A stretch of DNA of 64,000 bases from Oscillospiraceae bacterium (GCA_015065965.1 SVPH01000006.1:23188-87187); one strand, 5' to 3'; positions 41,385 through 50,453 are shown, numbered from the stretch's first letter. The notes: a model not told the origin generated them from the sequence alone. Program-made: numbers and translations.

Positions 41385-43919
41385 ATGGATTCTTGGATAG
41401 ATTTATATAACATATTTGCGGGATTCGTTGAAGGATTTTATACAGACTTTTTCTTCTGGGTTCTCAACACAAGCATTTCCGCAAGCTTTCTTGTTGCGGC
41501 AATTATCATACTTCGTTTGATATTGAAAAAAGCTCCCAAAGCAATGATTGTTGCGCTTTGGGGTATGGTTGCAATCAGGTTGATATGTCCGTTTTCTCTT
41601 GAAAGTGCACTCAGCCTTATTCCGAGTGAAGAAACGATACCAACCGAACAGTTTCAGTATCAGGAAACAAGACATGATGATTATGAACTTCAGATTATTT
41701 CAAATCCGATTTATCCCGAAGAAGTAGAGCATAAAATGCTGGGTACTGTAGAAAACAACAGCATTAAATCAATTTATGTTTACTTCGGTTGGCTCGGCGG
41801 TATGGGCATTATGCTTGTCTATTCTGCAGCGAGCTACATAATAATCAAAAGAAAAGTCAGGATTTCAGCACCGTATAAAGATGATATTCTTCTTTGCGAC
41901 GGAATTAAGACTCCATTTATTCTCGGTGTGTTCAAACCGAAAATATATCTGCCGTCGGATATTCCCAATGAAGAAAAAGAATATGTCATCGCTCACGAAA
42001 AGGCTCATCTGAAACGCCGTGACCATTGGTGGAAACCGCTTGGCTTTCTTCTGCTCTCGGTTCACTGGTTCAATCCTCTGATGTGGGTTGCATATATTCT
42101 TCTTTGCCGTGACATTGAATTTGCGTGCGACGAAAAAGTTATCAAATCATTGGGTGAAGAAGGAAAAAAGCCATATTCAGAAGCTCTGCTTAATTGCAGT
42201 GTTCCGAGAAAAATGATAGCCGCTTGTCCCGTTGCTTTCGGCGAAACGGGAGTTAAAAGCAGAATAAAATCCGTTCTTAATTATAAAAAGCCTGCGTTTT
42301 GGGTAATTCTGATTGCAGTTATATTAAGCATTGTTCTTGCGGTTTGCTTTATGACAAATCCTGTTAAGAACAAAAGTATTTTTAATGCGAAATATGAAAC
42401 GGGCAAATGTCTTTACAGTTATGTTGTCAGTAAAGATAAAGAAAGTCGGATAGATCTCAACTCATATTCAATTAATGCATCGGGTGGAGTTTATAGGGAC
42501 TTCGGTAATGGTGAAGGCGAATATATCGGCGAATTAGATGAATCAACATTTACCGTAAAAGATATGAATAATCTTTTGAATAATCAGGATGAAACTTCAA
42601 TTTATCTTGGTCGTATTGCAAATGTTTATGAGATAAAAAATGAAAACAGCAATGAAAATTCTATTGATTATGTTTTTATTCAAAAGAAAAACGGCGATAC
42701 TATTTTAATTAATTTTTTCACTAACGGTAATATAATGAGCATTTTTGAACTGAATCTCGTTAAGCGATTTGACGATGAAACATCAAGCGAAATAATGTTC
42801 AAAAAGAATCTGTCTTTGTCTGACGTTATAACTCTTTCTGATAAAAAAGATAAGCTCACCTGGTCGGATTTTGAAGAATTCAGATATATTGAAACGGGCT
42901 CGGGATTATATATCAGACAGTATAACATAGACGAAATGTTTACTCTTTTAATCGGCGGCAGCGGTCCTGATGAAGAGCCTATGTATATCTATCTTCACGC
43001 AAGTGATGAATGGGATTTTCAGATTGATATTCGTCAAAGCGATGTTGAGGCGTTTATAAACGAGCATCAGAAAAATCCCGTTGTTAAAAATCTTTCGGCA
43101 AGCTGGCATTGCATACCTGTGGGTTACGACGAGAAAACCTATAGCAAAATGATTGAAATCGGCGGAATATCGCCTAATGTATACATGAACAAAATTCAAT
43201 ATATGCCGGTGGTAAAGATTGAAGATATAAATGAGCTGCAATCGTTTATGAAAAAAATGAACGGATTTATAAATTTTGATATTTCCTATTCGGATACGCC
43301 ATCATTCAACGAAGTTAAAGCAGAATATAACGAAGAATTTTTCAACACCTCAAGTCTTTTGCTGGCTTATACCTCGTCACCTACAACTGCTCACAGATAT
43401 ACTGTTGATGATATCACAAAATCAGAGGGTTTAATCACCGTAAACATTGCAGAGATTGATCCCGAAGGTGGCGATACCGCAATGGAAGGTTGGCTTGTTT
43501 CGGTTCGTGTTTCAAAAGAAGATATTGCGGATGCAGAAAAGATTGATGCATTAATCAGCTCTGTTCAGTATCCCAACAGAGGTACGGCAAATGCAACTCT
43601 TATAAGAACCTGTGTTTTTGAAGACTCAAAAGGAATTATCAAACCGAGCATCAGTTTATATGATAACGGTATGTTTCAGTTTACCTTCTCTGCATACAGC
43701 AGTTATATAGGTGTCGGAAACTACACCATAGAGAAAAACAGAATGATTCTCAACACCGATGACGGTAAATTCACCTATGTGTTTGATATGGTTGAAAAAG
43801 ATGATGATGACCCGAAATATTCTACCGCTCACGGCGAAATGAAGTTTGTTTTTGATGCAGAACATTCATCGGAAATGCTTTGGATGTCTGATATTTATGA
43901 CGGTTGTGAGTTTATATAA
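41385..43919 (+). CDS. BlaR1-like M56 metallopeptidase with a non-PBP sensor domain
   Basis: 844 residues. There are four membrane segments: two near 20-70, one near 130-155 and one near 306-325. The M56 zinc peptidase lies on the inside, with HEKAH in VIAHEKAHLKRRDHWW and the third ligand region in CRDIEFACDEKVI. In classical BlaR1 a penicillin-binding domain follows the last helix. Here the outer 510 residues have no SxxK/SxN/KTG motifs and look like several beta-rich modules; the last one (PSISLYDNGMFQFTFSAYSS) resembles domains found on other clostridial M56 proteins. The signal is therefore probably not a beta-lactam. It should cleave or trigger cleavage of the adjacent repressor. Confidence 0.88.
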   Translation: MDSWIDLYNIFAGFVEGFYTDFFFWVLNTSISASFLVAAIIILRLILKKAPKAMIVALWGMVAIRLICPFSLESALSLIPSEETIPTEQFQYQETRHDDYELQIISNPIYPEEVEHKMLGTVENNSIKSIYVYFGWLGGMGIMLVYSAASYIIIKRKVRISAPYKDDILLCDGIKTPFILGVFKPKIYLPSDIPNEEKEYVIAHEKAHLKRRDHWWKPLGFLLLSVHWFNPLMWVAYILLCRDIEFACDEKVIKSLGEEGKKPYSEALLNCSVPRKMIAACPVAFGETGVKSRIKSVLNYKKPAFWVILIAVILSIVLAVCFMTNPVKNKSIFNAKYETGKCLYSYVVSKDKESRIDLNSYSINASGGVYRDFGNGEGEYIGELDESTFTVKDMNNLLNNQDETSIYLGRIANVYEIKNENSNENSIDYVFIQKKNGDTILINFFTNGNIMSIFELNLVKRFDDETSSEIMFKKNLSLSDVITLSDKKDKLTWSDFEEFRYIETGSGLYIRQYNIDEMFTLLIGGSGPDEEPMYIYLHASDEWDFQIDIRQSDVEAFINEHQKNPVVKNLSASWHCIPVGYDEKTYSKMIEIGGISPNVYMNKIQYMPVVKIEDINELQSFMKKMNGFINFDISYSDTPSFNEVKAEYNEEFFNTSSLLLAYTSSPTTAHRYTVDDITKSEGLITVNIAEIDPEGGDTAMEGWLVSVRVSKEDIADAEKIDALISSVQYPNRGTANATLIRTCVFEDSKGIIKPSISLYDNGMFQFTFSAYSSYIGVGNYTIEKNRMILNTDDGKFTYVFDMVEKDDDDPKYSTAHGEMKFVFDAEHSSEMLWMSDIYDGCEFI

Positions 43920-43926
43920 AATTAAA

Positions 43927-43966
43927 GCAGGCAACATTCAAAAGATGTTGTCTGCTGCTTTTTTTT
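43927..43966 (+). terminator. Terminator of the blaI-blaR1-like operon
   Basis: GCAGGCAACAT pairs with ATGTTGTCTGC, followed by TGCTTTTTTTTATT. The stem is nearly identical to that at 35583. Confidence 0.85.
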
Positions 43967-43995
43967 TATTTGTTGCAAACCCTTAAAATTATCTA

Positions 43996-44023
43996 TTGTA
44001 AAATCCGTAAATTGTGTTATAAT
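43996..44023 (+). promoter_or_regulatory. Promoter of the structured RNA
   Basis: TTGTAA at 43996-44001, a 16-bp spacer and an exact TATAAT at 44018-44023. Seven bases later, at G44030, the closing stem of the RNA begins, which fits a transcription start. Confidence 0.65.
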
Positions 44024-44029
44024 AAAAAT

Positions 44030-44244
44030 GCCAAACTAACTTAATATGTGAAACTGGGTGTAATTTTTTTATTTTTATGGGATAATTGTATCTTTTTTCG
44101 TTACAACAATATTGTGGGATTTGATAAAAATGCAAACTCCATTTGTATTGTTGTGGCGTTTTATACCCATTTCATATAAAGTTAGTTTGGCGACTATCGG
44201 GGTTTGCGTTTTTTGTGCGTTTACTTCGGTAGGCGCACTTTTTT
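44030..44244 (+). ncRNA. Candidate structured RNA, 6S-like architecture
   Basis: The 394-nt gap 43920-44313 has no credible frame but holds a complete RNA unit. The closing stem of 13 perfect pairs joins 44030-44042 (GCCAAACTAACTT) to 44179-44191. It continues with imperfect pairing of 44043-44063 to 44161-44178. A large asymmetric bubble follows, then an apical arm with ACAACAATA (44103-44111) against TATTGTTGT (44146-44154) and an inner TGGGATTTG/CAAACTCCA stem. A terminator hairpin at 44215-44244 ends the unit. A long rod with a central bubble, a 5' end at the closing stem and a size near 200 nt are the features of 6S RNA, which binds RNA polymerase holoenzyme. The identity is inferred from shape only. 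Confidence 0.5.
44215..44244 (+). terminator. Terminator of the structured RNA
   Basis: GTGCGTTTAC pairs with GTAGGCGCAC (two G-U pairs) around a TTCG tetraloop, followed by six T. Confidence 0.88.
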
Positions 44245-44246
44245 AT

Positions 44247-44300
44247 TTTACGGAGATAAAAAAGTGAACTGTTTTACGGGTGTTCATAAATCTCCGTAAA
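44247..44300 (+). repeat. Inverted repeat in the leader of the lipoprotein gene
   Basis: TTTACGGAGAT at 44247-44257 and ATCTCCGTAAA at 44290-44300 are perfect 11-bp inverted arms about 32 bp apart, ending 22 bp before the start codon. It may be an operator or an RNA hairpin in the leader. Confidence 0.5.
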
Positions 44301-44322
44301 TAATATAAAAAGGATGATTAAG

Positions 44323-44994
44323 TTGAAAAAAATTATTGCTTTAGTTTTAGTTGCTGTTTTATGTTTTTCTTTTGCTTCTTGCGGTGAGTCGGGCAGTAAT
44401 ACGAACTATTACAAATTAGGAGATACCGTTTCAACGGATATTTTTGAGTTTACATTGAATGCTGCTGAATTTACAATTGCGCTCAACAATATAAACGATG
44501 ACAAGCATTTTACACCGAAAGAATATAATCCACAGGAAGATGAAGATAATCCCTATGTTGCTCCTGTTGGGCACACATATGCCGCTTTTTCTTATACAGT
44601 AACAAACTTAAACAGAGCAAGCAGTGAATTTCACAGTGGTTCGTTTGCTTCTGTAGAATATGAAAACAAGAAATATAGTGCTTTGGATGAGGGCGCTTAT
44701 TATCAATATGAACAAGAACAGTATATGGATGTTAATGGAAAACTTAAAACAAAAAAAGCCGGTGAATGGTATTTTGATCCAGGCAATAATTTATTACTTC
44801 TGACTGGTGAAAAAGAGACTCGCCGTGCTCTCATAGATGTTGAAACAGAAATAAAAGATTTGACTGCTGATGTTAAAATCAGTTTCAAAATACCTAATTC
44901 AGAAGGTAAAACCGAAACGTTTACATATCTTATTACCTCTGCTGACAGGGAAACTTATGAAAAAGAACTTGTAAATCAAACGGTAATATACTAA
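44323..44994 (+). CDS. Secreted lipoprotein, DUF4352-like
   Basis: 223 residues from TTG 44323, which is 9 nt from AAAAAGG; ATG 44314 directly abuts that site. A lipoprotein signal is present (MKKIIALVLVAVLCFSFASC, lipobox FASC). The mature part has the look of an immunoglobulin-like DUF4352/telokin-type domain: LGDTVSTDIFEFTLNAAEF followed by HTYAAFSYTVTNLN and a C-terminal beta-rich part. Such proteins are anchored on the outer face of the membrane; their ligands are unknown. It is monocistronic. Confidence 0.75.
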   Translation: MKKIIALVLVAVLCFSFASCGESGSNTNYYKLGDTVSTDIFEFTLNAAEFTIALNNINDDKHFTPKEYNPQEDEDNPYVAPVGHTYAAFSYTVTNLNRASSEFHSGSFASVEYENKKYSALDEGAYYQYEQEQYMDVNGKLKTKKAGEWYFDPGNNLLLLTGEKETRRALIDVETEIKDLTADVKISFKIPNSEGKTETFTYLITSADRETYEKELVNQTVIY

Positions 44995-45130
44995 AAATTT
45001 ACAATAAAACAGACTGTGCGATGCGAAAAGTGACTGAGAATATTTATATGCTATATTTGGTCGACAATCCGTATATATTAATGTACTAAGTTTGAAAATT
45101 CAACAATGACTCTTTATGAACACTCGAACC

Positions 45131-45170
45131 AAAAACCGCAAGCCATCCGTTGGAATGGCTTGCGGTTTTC
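45131..45170. terminator. Bidirectional terminator
   Basis: AAAACCGCAAGCCAT pairs with ATGGCTTGCGGTTTT around a 7-nt loop. It lies between the lipoprotein gene and the convergent ceramidase-like operon. Confidence 0.9.
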
Positions 45171-45172
45171 TG

Positions 45173-46654
45173 TTAGTTAATCGAGTCTATAAGTTCATCC
45201 ATTGCGTCAAGAATTTCTCCGGCCGCATTAGGACCGAGGGAATTTGTTTCTTCATAATGTTTTCTGCCTGATTCATCGACAGCGTTGTTGAAATACGGTA
45301 GCCATTCGTGCAGGTAGAAATCGTTTTCGGGAATTATATAACCCAACTCGTCATTGCAAAGGCCGATAACAAAGTTATGCTCACAGCGTGACATGTCGGA
45401 AAGTGACTTATAATCCGCATCTGTGCCGTTTGCAGATTCTTCAGCAGAAAGGAAGTTGCCGCTTTCAAGTTCGGGTGAAAGTTCACCGGGAATCATATAA
45501 ATTCCTATCTGCTTATTGCCGAGTTCCATATATGAAGTTTCCGATATAATGGAGATGTTTTTATCCTTATCCTTTGAAATATCGTTGTTGAGAACTCCGA
45601 GAAAACGCACAAGCAGAAGTGCGGTGTTATCACATTTGATCTCTATGGCTTTGGTTTTAACGTTGATCGCGGGCTCAAGAGCAATTTCGTTATTTATACT
45701 CATAACGACTGCTCCAACATCCTTGCCGAACTCCTTGACATATTCAAGACCAAGTTCAAAGTTACGCAGAACATCATCAAGTTTTTCGCAGGTGATAAGT
45801 CCTCCGATTGCTCCGTTTATGAAAACGACGTTTGCGCCGCCTGTCTGCTCAGCCATTTCCTTTTCCATGTATGCAGGAAAATCTGCACTGACAACGGTTG
45901 TTCTTGCTCCGAGACATTCGGCATGGCATGCGAAATTCACTATATAAGTATCTTTGCTGCCGTCCGCAGGGTCAAAACGGATTCTTGTTATTGTTGCATC
46001 ATAGTCAATAGGGGTTCTTGTGTCGGTCAGGAGTTTTTCGGATTCCGCTGTGCCAAAGTAAAGATTACCGTCTTTTCTTGCATCATATGCATTAATAATT
46101 GCCTTTGCTGTCAATTCTTTGAGGCGGTTCATAAACTTTTCGTTTTTGCCGTCCGAAAGAAAATTCTTGCCCCAAAGCCCTTGAGTATCAATGGCAGAAT
46201 GGGTATGAGTTGCACATATGTTGATTGATTTGAGGTTCGGAATTTTACCGCTTTCAATAACTATTTTTCTGATATCATTGATATCTTTGCGGCTGATTCC
46301 GACACAGTCAACAGCACAAATGACTACTCCGCCTCTGCCGCTGTTATCATCAAGATAAACCGCTTTGGCATACATATCGTCAAGAACCGATTTTGCAGGA
46401 TTGTTTGTGTTATAACCTGCAATATAATAAGTTTCTGCCGTGATATCATCGGGAGTGAGAACTTCTTTGGCAAAGCCTACAGTCCATTTTTCACCGCTGT
46501 AAGAAAATGTTTCGTCGCCCGCAAGCATATACTTTGTTGTTTCTTCAACTGTTGTATAAGTTGAGTTGGGAACAAAAAGAATTATCAGAGAAAGCAAACC
46601 CGATATAATACCTCTGACCAATTCGGGAAGTTTCAGGAAACGCAGGAATTCCAT
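45173..46654 (-). CDS. Neutral-ceramidase-fold protein, copy 2
   Basis: 493 residues with an N-terminal membrane anchor (about 13-30). The neutral/alkaline ceramidase N-terminal domain is recognisable. Likely Zn ligands are in CATHTHSAIDTQGLWG (His near 150), NFACHAECLGARTTVVSADF (His), MIPGELSPEL (Glu) and NDELGYIIPENDFY (Tyr). In characterised ceramidases the catalytic Ser lies in an NxGDVSPN motif. The equivalent strand here reads VVFINGAIGGLITC, without that Ser. It is probably an outward-facing, membrane-tethered Zn amidase acting on an N-acyl group, though ceramide itself is not an obvious substrate. It is the last gene of an operon with its paralogue (6 nt) and a GH84 gene. Confidence 0.75.
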   Translation of the reverse strand: MEFLRFLKLPELVRGIISGLLSLIILFVPNSTYTTVEETTKYMLAGDETFSYSGEKWTVGFAKEVLTPDDITAETYYIAGYNTNNPAKSVLDDMYAKAVYLDDNSGRGGVVICAVDCVGISRKDINDIRKIVIESGKIPNLKSINICATHTHSAIDTQGLWGKNFLSDGKNEKFMNRLKELTAKAIINAYDARKDGNLYFGTAESEKLLTDTRTPIDYDATITRIRFDPADGSKDTYIVNFACHAECLGARTTVVSADFPAYMEKEMAEQTGGANVVFINGAIGGLITCEKLDDVLRNFELGLEYVKEFGKDVGAVVMSINNEIALEPAINVKTKAIEIKCDNTALLLVRFLGVLNNDISKDKDKNISIISETSYMELGNKQIGIYMIPGELSPELESGNFLSAEESANGTDADYKSLSDMSRCEHNFVIGLCNDELGYIIPENDFYLHEWLPYFNNAVDESGRKHYEETNSLGPNAAGEILDAMDELIDSIN

Positions 46655-46660
46655 TTTATA

Positions 46661-48127
46661 TTACCCCCATATTTTTAACAATTCAAAGAATGCCTTTGAG
46701 AATGCAGTTCCGCTTTTTGAACCGGTTGAAACGGTTTCTTCGTAGTGACCCTCGTCACCCGATGAACTGTAATCGTTATCAGGAACGATATAACCTACCG
46801 CATCGTTGCAAAGCCCGAAAACAAGCACCTCATCGTCTTTGTCAAAACAGGTTGCAATTCCTTCATACGGGTAATCCGTACCGTTAAATGCTTCTTCAGC
46901 GGAATAGAATCCGCCGTATATAAGTTCAGGAAGTGCTTCGCCGGGGGCTTCGATAATCTTTATGTCTTTACCGATTTCAACATAACCGATTTCGGATGTA
47001 AGATAAATTTTGCCGTCTTCCTTGAATGCCTTGACATTGCAAAGACCTGCGCGTTCGGCAAGGAGGAAAATAAAGTTGTTGACTTCAAAATCTACCTGAG
47101 CGTGTTTTACATTGAGAATAGGTTCAACGGCTTTGCCTTTTTCTGCAAGTTCATAAAGAATGCCTGCAACAATACGGCTGTATTCCTTCATTTTTTCAAA
47201 TGAGGTAAGTTCTTCCGGAATTCCGTTCTCAACGCCCATATCGGCGTGAATTGCTCCGCCGATTGCACCCTGAACAAAAATAAAATCAGCATTCTTTGTT
47301 GATGTAACAGCCTGCTCAATATAATACGGGTAATCGCCCGAAATCTCCGTGTTACTCCAACCGAGATTAATGGGATGTGCACCGAAATTGGCTATATAAA
47401 TCTCTTTTTTGCCATCTGCGTTGGGCACAAAACGGAACAGATGAATTTTCTCATCAATTGAATAAGGGTCTCTGCCGTCATAGAACAATTCAGGGCATGA
47501 TTTTGATGAATAATAAAGCATGCCTTCGGAGCGATTATTATATGCTTCTCTTATTGCATCGGCTGTTTTCTGAACTACCGAATCAATATATTTCTGGTTT
47601 CTGCCGCTTTTGGGAATGTTACCCCACAAGCCCTGAGTATCAATTGCGCTGTGATTATGAGTTGAGCCGACGTCAATGCTGATAAGTTTGCCGTTGCCTG
47701 TGATGTCGCTGAGTTTTTCACGGATATCTTTAATATCTGCGTTCATGAAGCCTACACCGTCAATCCATGCAAATGCCGCTGCGCCTCTGCCCGAATTATC
47801 GTCAAGTACAACTGCTCTCACGCATAAATCGTCAACGACACCTGTTGCCTCCTGAGCGGGGAACTTAAGAAAACCGCCGAGAAAATATCTTGTATCTTCA
47901 ATATCTTCGGGAGTGAGAACTCTGCGGGCATAGCCTGCCGACCAGTATTCCGATTCAGGTTCATCAATAAAATCTTTGTTACCCTCAAGAAAATTTTCTG
48001 AAATTGATGCAACGGGTCTTTCGTCATAGCCTGTTTTTGTAAGGCTTTGAAAAACCGCACCGATAAGTGTGGGTAACCCAATGAGCACCGCCATAATCGC
48101 TGAAATCCATCTGATAATAACTGCCAT
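46661..48127 (-). CDS. Neutral-ceramidase-fold protein, copy 1
   Basis: 488 residues, paralogous to the next gene. It has an N-terminal anchor (MAVIIRWISAIMAVLIGLPT). Zn-ligand blocks are GSTHNHSAIDTQGLWG, NFGAHPINLGWSNTEISGDY, EAPGEALPELIYGG and CNDAVGYIVPDNDY. The serine motif of true ceramidases is again replaced (FVQGAIGGAIHAD). Both copies keep SAIDTQGLWG exactly, so they share a subgroup feature. The start is 3 nt from the GH84 stop, so translation is coupled. The probable role is hydrolysis of an N-acyl bond on a sugar or lipid processed together with GH84. Confidence 0.75.
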   Translation of the reverse strand: MAVIIRWISAIMAVLIGLPTLIGAVFQSLTKTGYDERPVASISENFLEGNKDFIDEPESEYWSAGYARRVLTPEDIEDTRYFLGGFLKFPAQEATGVVDDLCVRAVVLDDNSGRGAAAFAWIDGVGFMNADIKDIREKLSDITGNGKLISIDVGSTHNHSAIDTQGLWGNIPKSGRNQKYIDSVVQKTADAIREAYNNRSEGMLYYSSKSCPELFYDGRDPYSIDEKIHLFRFVPNADGKKEIYIANFGAHPINLGWSNTEISGDYPYYIEQAVTSTKNADFIFVQGAIGGAIHADMGVENGIPEELTSFEKMKEYSRIVAGILYELAEKGKAVEPILNVKHAQVDFEVNNFIFLLAERAGLCNVKAFKEDGKIYLTSEIGYVEIGKDIKIIEAPGEALPELIYGGFYSAEEAFNGTDYPYEGIATCFDKDDEVLVFGLCNDAVGYIVPDNDYSSSGDEGHYEETVSTGSKSGTAFSKAFFELLKIWG

Positions 48128-48130
48128 TTT

Positions 48131-49717
48131 TTATATCTCCTTTTTTATAAATTTTTGAATGTTTTTAAGTTCATCCCGAATATTAACATCGTTTGAAAGT
48201 CTTGCAGGCATTGCTTCATATTTTTCAATAAGCATAAGCAAATCTTCAATCAACTTTTCATCATTTGTTTTTATGTATTCAAATATTTTGTTCATAATGT
48301 CGCACGAAACAAAAAATTTTTCGGACCATTTTGAAAGTTCACGGCAAACCGGTAAATCTTGTTTGAGATATTCTCTGCAGGCGTTCATTTTGCCAAGATA
48401 TGCTTCCGCCAAAGCAACCGCCTTTTGATTATCACCGGCTTTAAATACGGTTTCAATTTTTTCAAATGCATCATACATACGCCTTGAATTTGCATCTTTG
48501 AGGCATGAAGTATAAAGATGGTCGGCAAAGATTATAAAATTATCTGCGTTTTCTTTTCCGATAACCTGCCTTATCGCACCCTCCCAGGATTTCTGCGGGT
48601 CATAATTTTCACTGTCCCAAAGGTAATCCGCAAATGTAATCAAAGGGATTTTTGAACATTCGGCGTATTCCATACAGTTTGATATTATTCCTTCGGAATA
48701 CTTATATAAATCGGGGTCACGGTTGATAATCGGAGAGATATGCATCTCGTTATACATTGAACAATCATTTACGGGATAATTGTCCCAATAAAGCGGTTTA
48801 TGATATGTGGATTCAATAAATCTGACTGCTTCGGGACTTGTAAGTTCTCGTGAACATATATCTCTGCCTGTCCAAAAAACAGAAACAAGCGGAGAAATGT
48901 TTTTGCCGAGTTTTGAGATATAATATTCGTTGCCTTTTCCGTGATAAAGAGTGGGACAAACGGTAAGGCGGATTGATGAATCAAACTCTTTCAATGCAGA
49001 ATAATATCTGTTTATAAGTTCAATATGTGCATTGACAGTTTCTCCGAAAGCAACCCTATCTTCATCAAAAGCAAGTTCTTCATCAATATCATCAAGAAGC
49101 AGACCGAAATCGGTTATTCCGATTGAATAAAGTTGCTTCGTTTTTTCCATAAGAGCCTCAAATTCGGCTGTGTCGGAATATTTCATTGAAAGACCGGGTG
49201 CAATGCACCAATAAAAATCCATATAACGTTCTTTTGCGCAGTCAACAAGTTCTTTAAGACTTGCAAGTTCGGCTTCAGGATATTTCTCACGCCACTTTTC
49301 TCGGTGAAAGAGATCGTCTTTCGGCGCGTGATAAACCGTGTTCATTCTGTTTTTTGCCATAAGTGCCATAACGGATTTACGGCTTTCGTGTTTCCACGGT
49401 GTACCGTAAAAGCCTTCAATATAGCCCCTGACGGCAAAGGAAGGGGAGCAGATGTATTCACCGTCGGCAACAGAGGTTTCTTCTATATGTCTTGCAAGGT
49501 CGCAAAGCGCATAAAATGCGCCTTTTTCAGATGAACAGCAAATATTAACTTCTTTGCCTGAAACGGATAAAATATATTTTTCGTCGGTAACTTTGCAGGT
49601 TTTCTCACAGTAAGATAACCGCCTTGAGTTTTCATAAACGATTTCTATGTTATAACCGTTTGCTATATCACCAAAAAGTTTTTCAAAAACAATTTTGGGA
49701 TTTGATTTGCAACGCAT
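48131..49717 (-). CDS. GH84 beta-N-acetylglucosaminidase-like protein
   Basis: 528 residues from ATG 49717, which has AGGGGTG 6 nt upstream. Residues about 1-110 form the alpha/beta N-terminal domain. The GH84 barrel starts at VRGYIEGFYGTPWKHESRKS and carries KNRMNTVYHAPKDDLFHREK and WREKYPEAE. The catalytic Asp pair is in FGLLLDDIDEEL. The C-terminal 110 residues are helical. GH84 enzymes remove beta-linked GlcNAc by substrate-assisted catalysis (O-GlcNAcase and NagJ are examples). No signal peptide is seen, so it is probably cytoplasmic, although its partner proteins are membrane-anchored. It heads the three-gene operon. Confidence 0.87.
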   Translation of the reverse strand: MRCKSNPKIVFEKLFGDIANGYNIEIVYENSRRLSYCEKTCKVTDEKYILSVSGKEVNICCSSEKGAFYALCDLARHIEETSVADGEYICSPSFAVRGYIEGFYGTPWKHESRKSVMALMAKNRMNTVYHAPKDDLFHREKWREKYPEAELASLKELVDCAKERYMDFYWCIAPGLSMKYSDTAEFEALMEKTKQLYSIGITDFGLLLDDIDEELAFDEDRVAFGETVNAHIELINRYYSALKEFDSSIRLTVCPTLYHGKGNEYYISKLGKNISPLVSVFWTGRDICSRELTSPEAVRFIESTYHKPLYWDNYPVNDCSMYNEMHISPIINRDPDLYKYSEGIISNCMEYAECSKIPLITFADYLWDSENYDPQKSWEGAIRQVIGKENADNFIIFADHLYTSCLKDANSRRMYDAFEKIETVFKAGDNQKAVALAEAYLGKMNACREYLKQDLPVCRELSKWSEKFFVSCDIMNKIFEYIKTNDEKLIEDLLMLIEKYEAMPARLSNDVNIRDELKNIQKFIKKEI

Positions 49718-49842
49718 ATTAATCACCCCTGATGTTAATAATACAATATTTTTATCTGATTTACAATTATTCAATCGGTAAATATTCTGCCTTGATTTTT
49801 GTGCGTTTTAATGATAAACTTTGCTTGAAAAGGTGTGATTAA

Positions 49843-50400
49843 ATGAAAATAAGACCGTATCAGGCAGCGGATAAGAAAAATGTGCAATTTGTCTGTCTTA
49901 ACAGTGAAGGCCCTTGCAAAAGTTCAAAACGGGGAATTAACTTCTCGCTTGCAGTTTACTGCGATTATTATATTGAAAATGAGCCCGAAAACTGTTTCGT
50001 TGCTGCCGATGAAAATAATAGGGCGATAGGTTATGTTATATCGACGGAAAATTTTGATAAATTCGAAAAAATATATATAAGTAATTATTATCCCAAAATC
50101 AAAAAATGGGAATACCGCCGCAGAAAATCCGCACTCAGAGCGATTGAATCTCAAAAAAAATACAAAAATGATTATCCCGCACACCTTCATATAGATATCC
50201 TTCCCGAATATCAGCATATGGGTCTTGGCAAAAAACTGATGGATGCACTGTGTGATAATCTTCGTAAAAAAGGCGTTAAAGGTGTTATGTTCACTGTTTG
50301 GCATAAAAATTATAACGCAATAAAATTCTATGAAAAATACGGTTTTGAACTCATTGAAACAAAAGAAACGACCCTTGTTTACGGCTTGAAACTTAAATAA
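49843..50400 (+). CDS. GNAT-family N-acetyltransferase
   Basis: 185 residues, ATG 49843 after AAGGTGTG. The acetyl-CoA loop is in ILPEYQHMGLGKKLMDALC, and the last strands FTVWHKNYNAIKFYEKYGF are typical of GNAT proteins. It transfers an acetyl group to an amine; the substrate is unknown. Its closest neighbours concern amino sugars, so an amino-sugar acceptor is possible but unproven. Confidence 0.85.
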   Translation: MKIRPYQAADKKNVQFVCLNSEGPCKSSKRGINFSLAVYCDYYIENEPENCFVAADENNRAIGYVISTENFDKFEKIYISNYYPKIKKWEYRRRKSALRAIESQKKYKNDYPAHLHIDILPEYQHMGLGKKLMDALCDNLRKKGVKGVMFTVWHKNYNAIKFYEKYGFELIETKETTLVYGLKLK

Positions 50401-50405
50401 AAATT

Positions 50406-50450
50406 ACCGACAAACTTTACAGCGAGGTTTGTCGGTTTTGTTTTTTTATA
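50406..50450. terminator. Bidirectional terminator
   Basis: ACCGACAAAC pairs with GTTTGTCGGT, followed by TTTGTTTTTTT. It lies between the GNAT gene and the convergent murQ. Confidence 0.85.
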
Positions 50451-50453
50451 TAT

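Noticed and set aside
44030..44191. Interpretation of the long inverted repeat as a MITE
   Set aside because: No target-site duplication is visible at the ends, and the promoter and terminator placement fits an RNA gene better. It is not fully excluded.
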